Shown: positions 35,701 through 43,716 of the stretch, piece after piece
Layout: every line of letters begins with the position of its first letter
How positions within the stretch are numbered: the stretch's first letter is position 1
From: Verrucomicrobium spinosum DSM 4136 = JCM 18804
GTDB taxonomy: Bacteria > Verrucomicrobiota > Verrucomicrobiia > Verrucomicrobiales > Verrucomicrobiaceae
Length of the DNA: 64,000 nt
Direction of reading: 5' to 3'
Assembly: GCF_000172155.1 (NCBI RefSeq)
Contig: NZ_ABIZ01000001.1
Span: 6,729,105 to 6,793,104 of the forward strand
Translations under genes and position numbers: made by a program
Notes under the pieces: generated by a model
Told to the model about the DNA's origin: nothing
Databases searched by the model: none
Seen by the model: the letters and a program-made list of their open reading frames with translations, nothing else

Positions 35701-37530
35701 GCGAAGCTCCTGGCAGTGTTATCCAGAAATGGGAATATCGCCTTTGAGCGCGATGTGCGCGACCTCATCTCCCTGGCCCGCCAGGCCGCCCTGGACGGCC
35801 GCAGTGCGGCGCATCTCACCGACGACCTGCTGCGCCGCGCCTCGGAGCGTGAGCCCCGCAGCCAGCCCCCTGATTTCATCCGTCTTGCCTCACCCCACAA
35901 CCCTGATACACTGGACTCAAATGGAAACCAAACCAGCCGTTCCCATCAAGATCGCAACCCTGGACGAGCGCTTGAAAGCCTCCGCCGCAGTGCCCTGGGA
36001 GGACGCCCTCGCCGCCATGAAAAAGCAGGCCGGGTACAAGACGGACCGGAGTCAACACCCGGGGGTCAAAGCGCTGGCTTACCTCGAGTCCATGGAGAAA
36101 CGCTCGCCCGAGGCATAGCCGACCTGGAGCAACTGGGTGAGGCGGAGCACGATGTCCACCCACACAGGCCTTCCAATCTCGCCATCAAGCTCACCAAGCC
36201 GGGCGAGTTTGGCTGGAACGGCAACCTGCAGACCTACCTGCGCCGTCTGGCCTGGGGCAACCTTCTTTTTGACGATGACGTTGCCGTCGAAGGCCTGACC
36301 CAGCTTCCTGGCGAGAGCCTACCGCGCCTGGTCACCACCCAGCCGTGGTACCGCGCAGACAAGGTGCGTCCGCATTCGGATGCGAATGAGGTGGAGGCCT
36401 ACATGCGCGCCAGGGGCTTCCTCAAGGTGGCAGACGGGGCGTACGTGCACAAGCATCTGGACATCTCGGCCAGCGATGCCAAAGGAGCCAACTTCATCCG
36501 GACGGAGGCCGGGGTCATCCACCCCATCGATATCATCCTCGACCACACTCCGGAGCAGGACTCCCGCCGCCTGCGAGACCTGGCGGAGAAAACTCCGCAG
36601 ATGCCTTCGCCCCGGCAGACAAGGAACGGGACGGGGCCGGACGCCCGGCTGCAGTTTTCCCTGCCCGAACTTGAAACACCCAACGCTTCAGACGGCTCAC
36701 GTGCACCCCAGTCGCCGCGTCGTGCCAGGTCTTCGCAGCAGACCTCTCCACCACAACCCGGCCTGAACGAGACGCTTGGCACCCCCGGCACGCCGTTGCG
36801 AAGCCTTCTGGACAAGCTGGGAGTAAGAGATCTGGACACCCACGTCTTCACCAAGGATCAAGCCGGGCAACTGGTGACCCTTCTCAAACAAAATACGCCG
36901 CCGAAACTCGGCACTCTAGTGCGGGAGATGAAAGGCTGTGAAACTTACAGCAGTGAGCAGATCCGGACGATTGTGGAGGAGTTCGCCACCTTCATGCCCC
37001 CGGCGCTGGCCAGACAGCTTGCCAAACATCCTGTGGCCATCGCCTTTGACGAGAAATTGGGCAAGAAAGTCGCAGTATATCGCCCTGAAAGCAACAGTAT
37101 TGCGGTGAATCCCATGGCCCCTGATCTGCCGACATTGCGGCGCAATCTCTTCCATGAGTTGGTACACTGGACACACCTCAAAGGTCCGTCATCCTTCAGA
37201 GACCGGGTAACCGCCCTGGCTTCACGACGTACTGGAGGTTTTGCGGAACCGCAACTTATCCTCTACTCGAGCACCGGAAAGCTCTATGGCCCTAAAGTGC
37301 GAGGCATGCGGGACGACTGGGCTGATCTTAGTGGCAATGAATATGCAGGGAGGATCTATCCCAAGGGGGGCGTTTCCGATGCCGTTGAGGTGCCTGCTGT
37401 ACATTTGGAAAAACTAGCCGACAGTCCCGCGTTGCTCGCAGACCATCTAAATCACCGCAGTACACGTACCGGACGGCTCGCCTGGCGAGAGGCTTTTCTC
37501 ACCTGCCTGGATGTCTTTTTACCGCCTTAA
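32719..37530 (+). CDS. Displaced 3' copy of the polyvalent gene with two kinase-like modules and a new HELVH metallopeptidase-like tip
   Basis: 1603 open codons beginning at a TTG, with no credible N-terminus: homology to the giant gene starts abruptly near 32695, inside the MuF-C-like domain. Order: MuF-C-like (1-140), helical Ala/Leu-rich part that diverges from the first copy, kinase-like 1 (about 546-690, AVKLTKPGVYG), sigma-4-like HTH (706-781), metallopeptidase-like (815-1055, HERVGH from 901), kinase-like 2 (1138-1288), then an unrelated tip with a zincin motif HELVH (1479-1483; FHELVHWTH). RLSFS (789) and RLQFS (1310) mark borders. It is probably not expressed as such, but serves as a stored alternative C-terminus for the upstream gene. 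A separate partner gene starts nine bases behind it. Confidence 0.6.
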   Translation: MVRLGPTPAVIRAAGAERHMLVLPNSLFDKVTKEVHAVPLAALEQLPEGLADPVAIFPSRTRPDSLLVLTEFTEPGQGPIVAAIHLDKDTGRGVIVNQIQSLYGRPPGDIAMMFGESPIYENKTKSLSMARLFGLQLPKRGTPPKGFSKILGPDDIVNPQSGSGTLNAAPSGSSASQETLRLLLERARTLGLAHQISGISSRASALIRLASQKPQYNIAPALRAALRALIGFKEKGGKGTIEEYLQQQNRLTSTAALGATKLAIALGNASSATAVRSIFDEYLRLADAVDTTTTDIFGKPPANRETLIARATAKVPASTLLKTVPLTPVQAAAFRNLTAAKQRLGTLPFPLEARRQEIANELLPGENSVTQMVAALVAVEQPQALAAYRNLEAGRQRLGALPAHAEKARSAYEGRVQDALIQASTMLELDTRPSRNTLLGAASTRQPLPSFLTPLDKTRDRASFENHEHRDPAGFLAFFTGDEGDRVSGLRPNRSKRRKHGVELTRRAGILERALREATRLDPGPVVQRLEGAQKHSPTEAPFAGGEHIVIFDNVTQRAVKLTKPGVYGAQGQDFEAYVRRWAVANAALGDGVAFEGLVTLPGETEARAVISQPWVAGRDGTDREMADAFMGHGFVELEPGKWIHPIREITAWDTITPGNAITRADASTQFVDLQLDDASPADLRAIRQRTRFGESTLFASSTKPSLHERALRTILAPVPQKIRLIFADFLKDRPIAGIAQDSGLPEVAVQNIVNQMRARYLTALKSLQADALALQAAGSKASASTRPRLSFSRGQGNNRHNRTLASRPSSASLSVYREALAAIRQRLPGLVHQRVLVFDSPADLAASSYGEDYSDAEIASMEGTEALFDRHTGRTLIFASQIELRVGETPLHALARLLLHERVGHEGVNFLLATDEAIGRSWNHLASRIPRGELLTILSEPGYQHLAGHPADLALEWLARKVEQVEGARTVAELENRLPSLARRMWQALQEAVAKLLAVLSRNGNIAFERDVRDLISLARQAALDGRSAAHLTDDLLRRASEREPRSQPPDFIRLASPHNPDTLDSNGNQTSRSHQDRNPGRALESLRRSALGGRPRRHEKAGRVQDGPESTPGGQSAGLPRVHGETLARGIADLEQLGEAEHDVHPHRPSNLAIKLTKPGEFGWNGNLQTYLRRLAWGNLLFDDDVAVEGLTQLPGESLPRLVTTQPWYRADKVRPHSDANEVEAYMRARGFLKVADGAYVHKHLDISASDAKGANFIRTEAGVIHPIDIILDHTPEQDSRRLRDLAEKTPQMPSPRQTRNGTGPDARLQFSLPELETPNASDGSRAPQSPRRARSSQQTSPPQPGLNETLGTPGTPLRSLLDKLGVRDLDTHVFTKDQAGQLVTLLKQNTPPKLGTLVREMKGCETYSSEQIRTIVEEFATFMPPALARQLAKHPVAIAFDEKLGKKVAVYRPESNSIAVNPMAPDLPTLRRNLFHELVHWTHLKGPSSFRDRVTALASRRTGGFAEPQLILYSSTGKLYGPKVRGMRDDWADLSGNEYAGRIYPKGGVSDAVEVPAVHLEKLADSPALLADHLNHRSTRTGRLAWREAFLTCLDVFLPP
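34118..34309 (+). CDS. Small ORF nested in +1 frame in front of the first kinase-like module of the displaced copy
   Basis: 63 residues beginning MSTEIQPASSPSLPETK and containing AYAQIARSAGNMGWNSPVV and FLRELYGKQLDS. The main frame over the same bases is Arg-rich and unlike any module (GLRPNRSKRRKHG). Like the other nested ORFs, it is exactly +1 to the host frame and ends shortly before a kinase-like module. Its sequence is unrelated to the METKPA family, so different small genes occupy equivalent joints. Function is unknown; an immunity-like role is inferred. Confidence 0.5.
   Translation: MSTEIQPASSPSLPETKVTESQAYAQIARSAGNMGWNSPVVPEFLRELYGKQLDSIQVQSSND
35921..36118 (+). CDS. Second copy of the METKPA-type nested ORF (+1 frame)
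   Basis: 65 residues, nearly identical to the nested ORF at 30438-30635 over the first 35 residues and conservatively changed after that (Arg/Lys and Ala/Gly-type exchanges; ALAYLESMEKR kept). Start codon, stop position and +1 phase are preserved between the two copies. It lies between the metallopeptidase-like module and the second kinase-like module. Confidence 0.55.
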   Translation: METKPAVPIKIATLDERLKASAAVPWEDALAAMKKQAGYKTDRSQHPGVKALAYLESMEKRSPEA

Positions 37531-37538
37531 TCGAAGCC

Positions 37539-37802
37539 ATGACGACAACCCTTACCTACGTCAAAAATAACGAACAGCTTACACTGACTCTGGAAACTGG
37601 CCCCTTGGGAGGCATTCTGTCCCAGGAGTTCAAAGGTAACTCCAGTTTCAGGAAATCCGTTGAGAGTTACGTGTCCCAAAGTTCCGGCACCTACGAAGAT
37701 ACTTTCGGGCTTGCCATAGGTGCTGCGAAAAAATTTGGCCTTCAGCTCGCGGTACAGCATGAAGGCGAGCCGCCTGATCCAGACGATCTGGAGTTTGATT
37801 GA
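37539..37802 (+). CDS. Small acidic protein directly behind the HELVH tip (putative immunity protein)
   Basis: 87 residues, starting nine bases after the stop of the displaced copy and ending just before the cassette terminator. It begins MTTTLTYVKNNEQLTLTLE and ends very acidic (PPDPDDLEFD). The middle has alternating beta/alpha-like composition (TFGLAIGAAKKFGLQLAV). No family recognised. Position behind a tip that differs from the zeta tip, with a different small protein, is the pattern expected of tip-specific immunity genes. Confidence 0.6.
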   Translation: MTTTLTYVKNNEQLTLTLETGPLGGILSQEFKGNSSFRKSVESYVSQSSGTYEDTFGLAIGAAKKFGLQLAVQHEGEPPDPDDLEFD

Positions 37803-37822
37803 ATCTCTGCTCCCGGATCACC

Positions 37823-37951
37823 TCACCCCTCTCCCGGCTGACGCTGTGCGAGGGGTTTTCCTTTGCCCGCTCTCGCCACGCCCCCCACCGCCACTGACGC
37901 ATGATATTGCCTTGAACCTCAGCAACGCGCGCCACCGCACCATCACCTGCT
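37823..37951 (+). repeat. Cassette-boundary repeat, copy 2
   Basis: Diverged copy of 32500-32637. It ends where the third, shorter copy of the polyvalent gene begins, at 37952. Confidence 0.7.
37826..37859 (+). terminator. Terminator of the second cassette
   Basis: CCCCTC (37826-37831) pairs with GAGGGG (37850-37855), followed by TTTT. It is homologous to the terminator at 32503-32537. Confidence 0.65.
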
Positions 37952-38996
37952 CACAGAGCCTGGCCGGGGTCCCATCGTCGCAGCCATTCACTTGGACAAG
38001 ATCTCAAGCCACGGAGTAGCCGTCAATCAGATCCAGTCTCTCTACGGCAAATCTGCCAGGTGACATCGCCATGATGTTCGGGGAGAGCCCGATCTACGAG
38101 AACAAAACAAAGAGCCTTTCGATGGCACGACTTTATGGGCTCCAATTGCCCAAACGTGGGACGCCACCGAAAGGCTTCTCAAAGATACTCGGCCCGGATG
38201 ACATCGTCAACTCCCAAGGCACTCTCAACGCCGCCCCCTCCGGGAGTTCCGCCAGCCAGGAAACCCTGCGCCTCCTCCTTGAGCGGGCCCGCACCCTGGG
38301 CCTTGCCCACCAGATCTCCGGCATCAGCTCGCGAGCCAGCGCCCTCATCAGACTCGCCTCTCAGAAACCGCAATACAACATCGCCCCCGCCCTCCGCGCC
38401 TCCCTCCGCGCCTTGATCGGGTTCAAAGAAAAAGGCGGCAAGGGTATCATTGAGGAATATCTCCAGCAGCAGGACAGGCTCACTTCGGCTACCGCACCGG
38501 GGGCGACAAAGCTCGCCATTGCCCTTGGCAATGCCACGTCAGCCATAGCGGTGCGCTTGATCTTCGACGAGTACCTCCGCCTTGGCGACTCGATCGACAC
38601 CACCACGCCCGACATCCTCGGCAAGCCACCGGCCAGCCGCGAAACCCTCATCGCACGAGCCACTGCAAAGGTGCCTGCATCCACTCTGCTCGGTGCCGCC
38701 CCTTTGACCCCAGTCCAGGCGGCGGCATTCCGCAACCTCACTGCGGCAATGCAGCGCCTTGGCAGTCTCCCCTTCCCGCTGGAGGCCCGCCGTCAGGAGA
38801 TCGCCAACGAAATGCTCCCTGGACAGGATCCGCACACCCAGATGGCCGCCGCCATGGTGGCCGTGGAGCAACCGCTGGCCGTGGAGCAACCGCTGGCCGT
38901 GGAGCAACCGCTGGCCGTTGCCGCCTGCCGCAACCTCGAAGCCGGAAGACAGCGGCTAGGTGCCCTTCCGACTCAGGTTGAAAGGGCCCGCTGAGC
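37952..38996 (+). pseudogene. Third, truncated and frameshifted copy of the polyvalent gene's MuF-C/helical region
   Basis: Homology begins late in the MuF-C-like domain (TEPG.GPIVAAIHLDK). Near 38055 the frame breaks: the text reads like copy 1 up to KSAR and like copy 2 afterwards (DIAMMFGES), with one base too many at the seam, giving an early TGA. From the ATG at 38071 the frame is open for 307 codons and follows copy 2 through the helical region, with three in-frame copies of an 18-bp unit (VEQPLA) at about 38863-38916. It stops at 38994, with no module, tip or partner gene. This looks like a recombinant remnant. Confidence 0.7.
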
Positions 38997-39022
38997 GCGA
39001 CCAGACAGGCTATTGCGAAATA
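38994..39022 (+). repeat. 29-bp direct repeat, left copy, flanking the inverse-autotransporter gene
   Basis: Same text as 42837-42865 with 27 of 29 bases identical; its first 18 bases read AGCGCGACCAGACAGGCT. It overlaps the truncation point of the third polyvalent copy. Confidence 0.7.
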
Positions 39023-39023
39023 A

Positions 39024-39094
39024 CTCCACCACTCCACCACTCCACCACTCCACCACTCCACCACTCCACCACTCCACCACTCCACCACTCCACT
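39024..39094 (+). repeat. Microsatellite, 8-bp unit
   Basis: Eight perfect copies of CTCCACCA followed by an imperfect one. The unit is not a multiple of three and lies in the intergenic part ahead of the inverse-autotransporter gene. The remainder up to 39427 is Pro/Cys-codon-rich filler with no gene; it should contain that gene's promoter. Confidence 0.85.
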
Positions 39095-39427
39095 GCTCCC
39101 ACATCCCTCCCCCCCCGTCATCCACCACCTTGGCATCCCAAGCCTTCGTGCCTTCGTGCCTTCGTGTGAGACATTCCTCCCTCCGCAGCCCCCCGCAAAA
39201 GGACCGTCTCGCCTCTTGTTTCCCAAAACCACCCAGCCCACCAAGAGCCGGGACGGCTCTTCCACCCTGCCCGCTGCCGACAGGCCCTCCTCCGTACATC
39301 AAAAAATTATAGTTTATCATTGTTTCTCCAGCAGTTTCAGGTAGTGGGGTGTCCGATTTTTACAAAAGCCTTTCTCCCAACAACAACACACCGACACAAC
39401 CAACCCCAAGGCACCCTCTTCACATTC

Positions 39428-42400
39428 ATGAAATTACTCCCCTCCAAGCGCCTCTCCCGGGCGCTGGCACTGCTGCTGCTGCCCGCCCCCTTGGTTGCAG
39501 CCGAACCGGCAGAGAAAAACCCCGGCAAGGCAGCCATCCTGCCCCCTGCCGCCGTTCACCCCATGTACTTGGGCACCGTGAACGCCGGCGTCAAATCCAG
39601 TGACGCCTACACAGATGGCAACTTCTCCATCGTGGCTCCCGTCTGGAGCTCCCTGGGCGCTGAAGGCACCCTCAGCGGCGGTGTGCTCTTCCTTGAACCC
39701 TACACCTCCTACGGAGAAGGCGGCGAGATCGCGGCCTCCCTGGGCCTGGGCTACCGCTACCTCTTTGGCGCGCAGCCCATCTCCGCGCTCACCCGCAAAG
39801 ACGCCCCCCAGGCCGGTTTTTTTGAAGAAGGTGTCTTCGTCGGCACCAACGTCTTCATCGACATGCTCGATACCGAGGCCGACAACCAGTTCTGGCAGCT
39901 CGGCGTGGGGGTGGAGTTTGGCAACCGCTACCTCGAGTTCCGCGGCAACTATTACATTCCCCTGTCTGACAAACAAGTCGCAGAGCAGTTCAAAACCCGG
40001 GAGGTCCTCCAGTCCTCCTCGACGAGCCGCTCCCAGTCCGTCACCCCGCTGAACAACCCCTACGCGACCGGCTACACCATCGCCCAGGACGCGCTCTACA
40101 CCACCCGCGCCACCACCACCACCCGCACCACCACGATCGACCGTCTCTTCAGCCGGTACGAAGAAGGCATGGAAGGCTGGGACGCTGAGGCCGCCTTCCT
40201 TGTGCCCGGGCTCGACAAGTACTTCGATCTCCGCCTCATCGGCGGCTACTACAGCTTCGACAACCAGCCCTTCGGTCCCCAGACCGGCGGCACCGGCAAT
40301 GTGGAAGGCTGGAAAGCAGGCGTGGAAATCCGCCCCGTCCCCGCCATCATCCTCACCGGCACCTGGTATGAGGACGACCGCCTCACCGGCAGTGACTGGA
40401 CCGCTGGCGTACAGCTTCAGCTTCCCTTTGAAGTCGGCGACCTCGGTGATGGCAAAGGCTTCTGGGGCCGCATGGGCGACGCCTTCAAGTCCCGCCGCCG
40501 CCACCTCGCAGAGCGCATGGCTGAGCCCGTGCACCGCCAGAACGCTGCGGTGAAAATCGCCACTAGCGTGGGAATGGACAAACAAACGTCCACCACCAAG
40601 TCCAAGACCGAGACCAAGGTCATCTCCCAGCGCCAGGCCATGCTCGTGCTGGTCAACGACGTGGTCTTCGTCAACAACGAAGGTCCGGTAGGCAACGGCA
40701 TCCAGGCCGGCGACTCCCCTGGCAACGGCGCCAACGGCACCGCCGAGCGTCCCTTCAACAACATCGAGGACGGCGCTGAGCTGGCTGGCAACAACAGCAA
40801 TGCCACGACCCGGCTTTGGAGCGTTTACACCCAGGCTACGGGCAGCGAGTACAACGACGACGTCGAGCTCACGGGCAGCACCCGCTTCATCAGTTCCTTC
40901 CACCCCCTCGCAGGCGTGGGCGGCCTCAACTTTGGCGGGAACACGGACCGCCCAGACGTGGACGGCGGATTCTATGCCGAAGACATCGCCACCTTCATCA
41001 TCCAGGGCTACAACATTTACGATGGTTTCGACGGGGACGAAGACATCATCTACGCTGAAAACGTGCAGAACCTGGTGGTGACGGACAACGTCATCTCCGA
41101 TGCTGAAGAATCGGGCATCGACATCGAAACCTATGCCACCGGCGTCTTCAGCGCTCTCATCGCGAACAACCGGTTCTCCGGAGACTCCGATGAGGCCGTG
41201 GAAATGCAGGCCAATGATGCCTCCACGCTCAACGTCACCTTGCGGAACAACATCCTGACGCCCGACAGCAACGATGACGGTTTCGTCTTTCAGCTCGAAG
41301 AGAGCGGCAGGATCAATGCAGTCATCGATGCCAACCTCTTTGACGGCGGTTTCAACTGGGGGATCGACTTTAATGTTACAGACGGGAGCCTTTTGTACGC
41401 CTCTGCTACCAACAACGTCTTCGCGGGTGAATTCGAAGAGGACGCCATCTTCCTGAGCGCCGACGGCTCCACCCTCGTGGAACTGCTCATCGATTCCAAC
41501 ACCTTCAGCGGTGAGTTTAATGACGGAATCGACGCATTCGTCCGCGACGGCGTGAATGCCGAAGTGTGGGTGACAAACAACAGCTTCAATGGACCCTTCT
41601 ACGCCTCCGGGATCAGGTCCTTTGTTGATGGTGGTGCTGAGTTGACCACCTACATCGGGGGGAACACCTTCTCCGGGCGCTTCTATGAGAACGCCATCGA
41701 CCTGCGCACGACCAACGGCGGGGATCTGAAGGCCACCGTCGCGGACAGCCTCCTCAGCGGCCGCTTCGACGCCTACGGCATCTACCTGTACAGCAATCAG
41801 GGCTCCGACAGCAATCTCGAAGTGCTGAACAACCAGTTCACCGGACGCTTCTACGAAGGCGGCATCTACTCCGAGTCCCAAGAAGGTGCCTTGCTCACCT
41901 TGTTGGTGGACGGGAATGAATTCTCCGGACGCTTTGAGCAGGCCATTGGGGCCACCAAGGGGGGTATCTCCGTGAGCGATGTGACGGTGACGAACAACGT
42001 GTTCTCCGGGGCGTTTGACAATGACGCCATTCTGCTCGCTTCCTTCGGCTCAGAGGAAGGTGACTCAGAGCTCAATGCAGTGATCACCAACAACCTCTTC
42101 AGCGGCACCTTTGAGGAGAACGCCATCAATGCCCGCAAAGACGACGACAGCTTCCTCCGTGTGAGAGTCGCCGAGAACACCTTTGCAGGCACCTTCGATG
42201 GCGCCGCCATTCACTTCGAGTCCTTTGGGGATGAGAATCCGTCGTCCACCCTTGTGGGCTCCGTCGTTGACAACACCTTCTCCGGCGCATTTTACGCCGA
42301 GGTCATCCGTGCGATCACTTACAACCAGACCAATGACGAGATCGATTTGATCTTCACTGGTGCCAACATGGACCTGGTCGTCACCGGCAACCTCTTCACG

Positions 42401-42658
42401 CAAGAGGCCACGGCTGTCGGCACCTTCCTCTCCGCTTTTAGCGAAGTCGCAGCGGATCTGGACATCCTCGCCCTTGATGCCAACAACATCCTGGGTGCAG
42501 TGGACGGCGGCTTCGCCTTCGGCACCGACGGCTCAGGCGTCTTGGAAGTCTTCGGCACCGAGAACAACGTGTTGTACCAGTTCAACTTCGACGTTCAGTA
42601 TGACGGCACTCCCGTCGTGAACTTCATCCTGAATGGTGTCACGGAGTCCAATCCGTAA
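39428..42658 (+). CDS. Inverse-autotransporter-like outer-membrane protein with beta-helix passenger
   Basis: 1076 residues from the ATG at 39428, chosen because it starts a signal peptide (MKLLPSKRLSRALALLLLPA, cleavage near LVAA-EP). Residues about 45-360 resemble the inverse-autotransporter (intimin/invasin-type) beta-barrel: amphipathic strands with GYRYLFG, GVGVEFGNRYLEFRG, DLRLIGGYYSFD and WKAGVEIRP. A charged stretch follows (SRRRHLAERMAEPVHR). From about 420 to 1050 runs a right-handed beta-helix of roughly 35-residue coils built on N.FSG.F/D.AI (e.g. NTFSGEFNDGI, NQFTGRFYEGGI, NVFSGAFDNDAI). It is likely displayed on the cell surface, perhaps as an adhesin or carbohydrate-binding protein. 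It stands alone, ends in a strong terminator, and is flanked by 29-bp direct repeats. Confidence 0.7.
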   Translation: MKLLPSKRLSRALALLLLPAPLVAAEPAEKNPGKAAILPPAAVHPMYLGTVNAGVKSSDAYTDGNFSIVAPVWSSLGAEGTLSGGVLFLEPYTSYGEGGEIAASLGLGYRYLFGAQPISALTRKDAPQAGFFEEGVFVGTNVFIDMLDTEADNQFWQLGVGVEFGNRYLEFRGNYYIPLSDKQVAEQFKTREVLQSSSTSRSQSVTPLNNPYATGYTIAQDALYTTRATTTTRTTTIDRLFSRYEEGMEGWDAEAAFLVPGLDKYFDLRLIGGYYSFDNQPFGPQTGGTGNVEGWKAGVEIRPVPAIILTGTWYEDDRLTGSDWTAGVQLQLPFEVGDLGDGKGFWGRMGDAFKSRRRHLAERMAEPVHRQNAAVKIATSVGMDKQTSTTKSKTETKVISQRQAMLVLVNDVVFVNNEGPVGNGIQAGDSPGNGANGTAERPFNNIEDGAELAGNNSNATTRLWSVYTQATGSEYNDDVELTGSTRFISSFHPLAGVGGLNFGGNTDRPDVDGGFYAEDIATFIIQGYNIYDGFDGDEDIIYAENVQNLVVTDNVISDAEESGIDIETYATGVFSALIANNRFSGDSDEAVEMQANDASTLNVTLRNNILTPDSNDDGFVFQLEESGRINAVIDANLFDGGFNWGIDFNVTDGSLLYASATNNVFAGEFEEDAIFLSADGSTLVELLIDSNTFSGEFNDGIDAFVRDGVNAEVWVTNNSFNGPFYASGIRSFVDGGAELTTYIGGNTFSGRFYENAIDLRTTNGGDLKATVADSLLSGRFDAYGIYLYSNQGSDSNLEVLNNQFTGRFYEGGIYSESQEGALLTLLVDGNEFSGRFEQAIGATKGGISVSDVTVTNNVFSGAFDNDAILLASFGSEEGDSELNAVITNNLFSGTFEENAINARKDDDSFLRVRVAENTFAGTFDGAAIHFESFGDENPSSTLVGSVVDNTFSGAFYAEVIRAITYNQTNDEIDLIFTGANMDLVVTGNLFTQEATAVGTFLSAFSEVAADLDILALDANNILGAVDGGFAFGTDGSGVLEVFGTENNVLYQFNFDVQYDGTPVVNFILNGVTESNP

Positions 42659-42696
42659 CCTGCCCTGAGATCAGCTCCCCCTGGGGGCACTCCACC

Positions 42697-42726
42697 GGCC
42701 GTGACCGCAAGGTCACGGCCTTTTTT
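42697..42726 (+). terminator. Rho-independent terminator with a GCAA tetraloop
   Basis: A perfect 10-bp stem, GGCCGTGACC (42697-42706) and GGTCACGGCC (42711-42720), closed by GCAA and followed by TTTTTT, 38 bp behind the inverse-autotransporter gene. Confidence 0.95.
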
Positions 42727-42836
42727 GTGGGCGCACCCCGCAACGACCGGCGGGAGTTCCGAAAAGATGCAGAGAGCTTCGGAAGCCTTCGAATATCATA
42801 AGCCCAGTGTACCCAGAAACGCTACCAGACAGAGAA

Positions 42837-42865
42837 AGCGCGACCAGACAGGCTGTTGCGAGATA
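42837..42865 (+). repeat. 29-bp direct repeat, right copy
   Basis: Partner of 38994-39022. It lies just before the first 189-bp intergenic repeat. Confidence 0.7.
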
Positions 42866-42874
42866 GCTGCCCCG

Positions 42875-43063
42875 TCATCCGGGCGGCAGCTCGAAACAAC
42901 GGAGCGTCCACGTTGCCCCCAGCTTCCGCTCCCCCGCGACTGGCCCCCTCCTCACCGGAGGCCCCTATCCCCAGAGGGGATATCTACCACAGCCCAGGGT
43001 TAGACGAGCTTCAAGCGAGTCAACCCTGGGTACCCCACCCTGGCCGATCAGGTGGGGAGGCCG
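42875..43063 (+). repeat. 189-bp intergenic repeat, copy A
   Basis: Nearly identical to 44344-44532 over the full 189 bp. It contains CAGCCCAGGGTTAGACGAGC and an inverted ...CCCAGGGTT / AACCCTGGG... pair that could form a stem. No protein gene is recognised between 42727 and 43464; the rest of that stretch holds a shorter relative of the same repeat at 43236-43345. Confidence 0.8.
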
Positions 43064-43235
43064 ACACCATTTCCTAATACCCCACACGCCCCGCCGAAAC
43101 CCACGATGGTCCACTGTGGTTGGGCACCCGTTCGCGGTCTTGGGTCGTTCGGTGCTTGTTCTTCATTCGCTCCGTAGCCCAGTGCGTCAGTGGGCAGTGC
43201 AACGCCCCGTGCTCCAGCCTCGCACCGCCACCCCC

Positions 43236-43345
43236 GAAGCTCATCCCTGAAGGGGATGCATAACACAGCCCAGGGTTCGACGAGCCTCCAGCGAGTCTAC
43301 CCTGGGTACTCCGCCCCGTATGCGATCAGGTACGGAACCCAACAT
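43236..43345 (+). repeat. Shorter, diverged relative of the 189-bp repeat
   Basis: It keeps the core around ACACAGCCCAGGGTT and the following GAGTCTACCCTGGGTAC part, but diverges outside it. Confidence 0.6.
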
Positions 43346-43464
43346 CATTTCCTAAAACCCCACCCGCGCCGCCGATACCCAACGCCCCCATTCCTCATGT
43401 CTTGAGTCTTGTGTCTTCCAGTCTTGCATCACCCCTCTTCACTCCTGCGACCCCAGGGAGAAGC

Positions 43465-43716
43465 TTAGACATTGATTTCCACCCCATCGGTGGCAGCCTT
43501 CACCTGTCGCCCAGGAGTATAAACCTGCGCTGTGTTGGACTCGACGCCAGCAGGCGATGCTGGGCGGGACCTCTTGGCCGACTCCCACAAATGGCGCGGC
43601 CTCCCTTCCGGCGCTGAGGTGGCCTGGTCGATCGAAGGTTCTTTGGGGCTCCCCACTCCCCCTCTGTCACTACAGTGATTGGAAGCACCCGGAATATCAT
43701 CGACGACTATTGCCAT
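43465..43716 (-). CDS. Small hypothetical protein coupled to a HEAT-like gene remnant
   Basis: 83 residues beginning MAIVVDDIPGASNHCS; Ser/Pro/Arg-rich, probably disordered. Its ATG overlaps the stop of the upstream reading frame (TGATG at 43718-43714), which supports translational coupling. No family recognised. Low-complexity composition keeps confidence modest. Confidence 0.35.
   Translation of the reverse strand: MAIVVDDIPGASNHCSDRGGVGSPKEPSIDQATSAPEGRPRHLWESAKRSRPASPAGVESNTAQVYTPGRQVKAATDGVEINV

Noticed and set aside
39024-39094. Tandem repeat considered as a CRISPR array
   Set aside because: 8-bp units without spacers: a microsatellite. No cas genes are present in the window.
39434-41881. 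815-codon open frame on the minus strand
   Set aside because: It lies exactly antisense to the inverse-autotransporter gene. Its product is Val/Ala/Glu/Gly-rich without folds, as expected from an antisense frame of a repetitive GC-rich gene.
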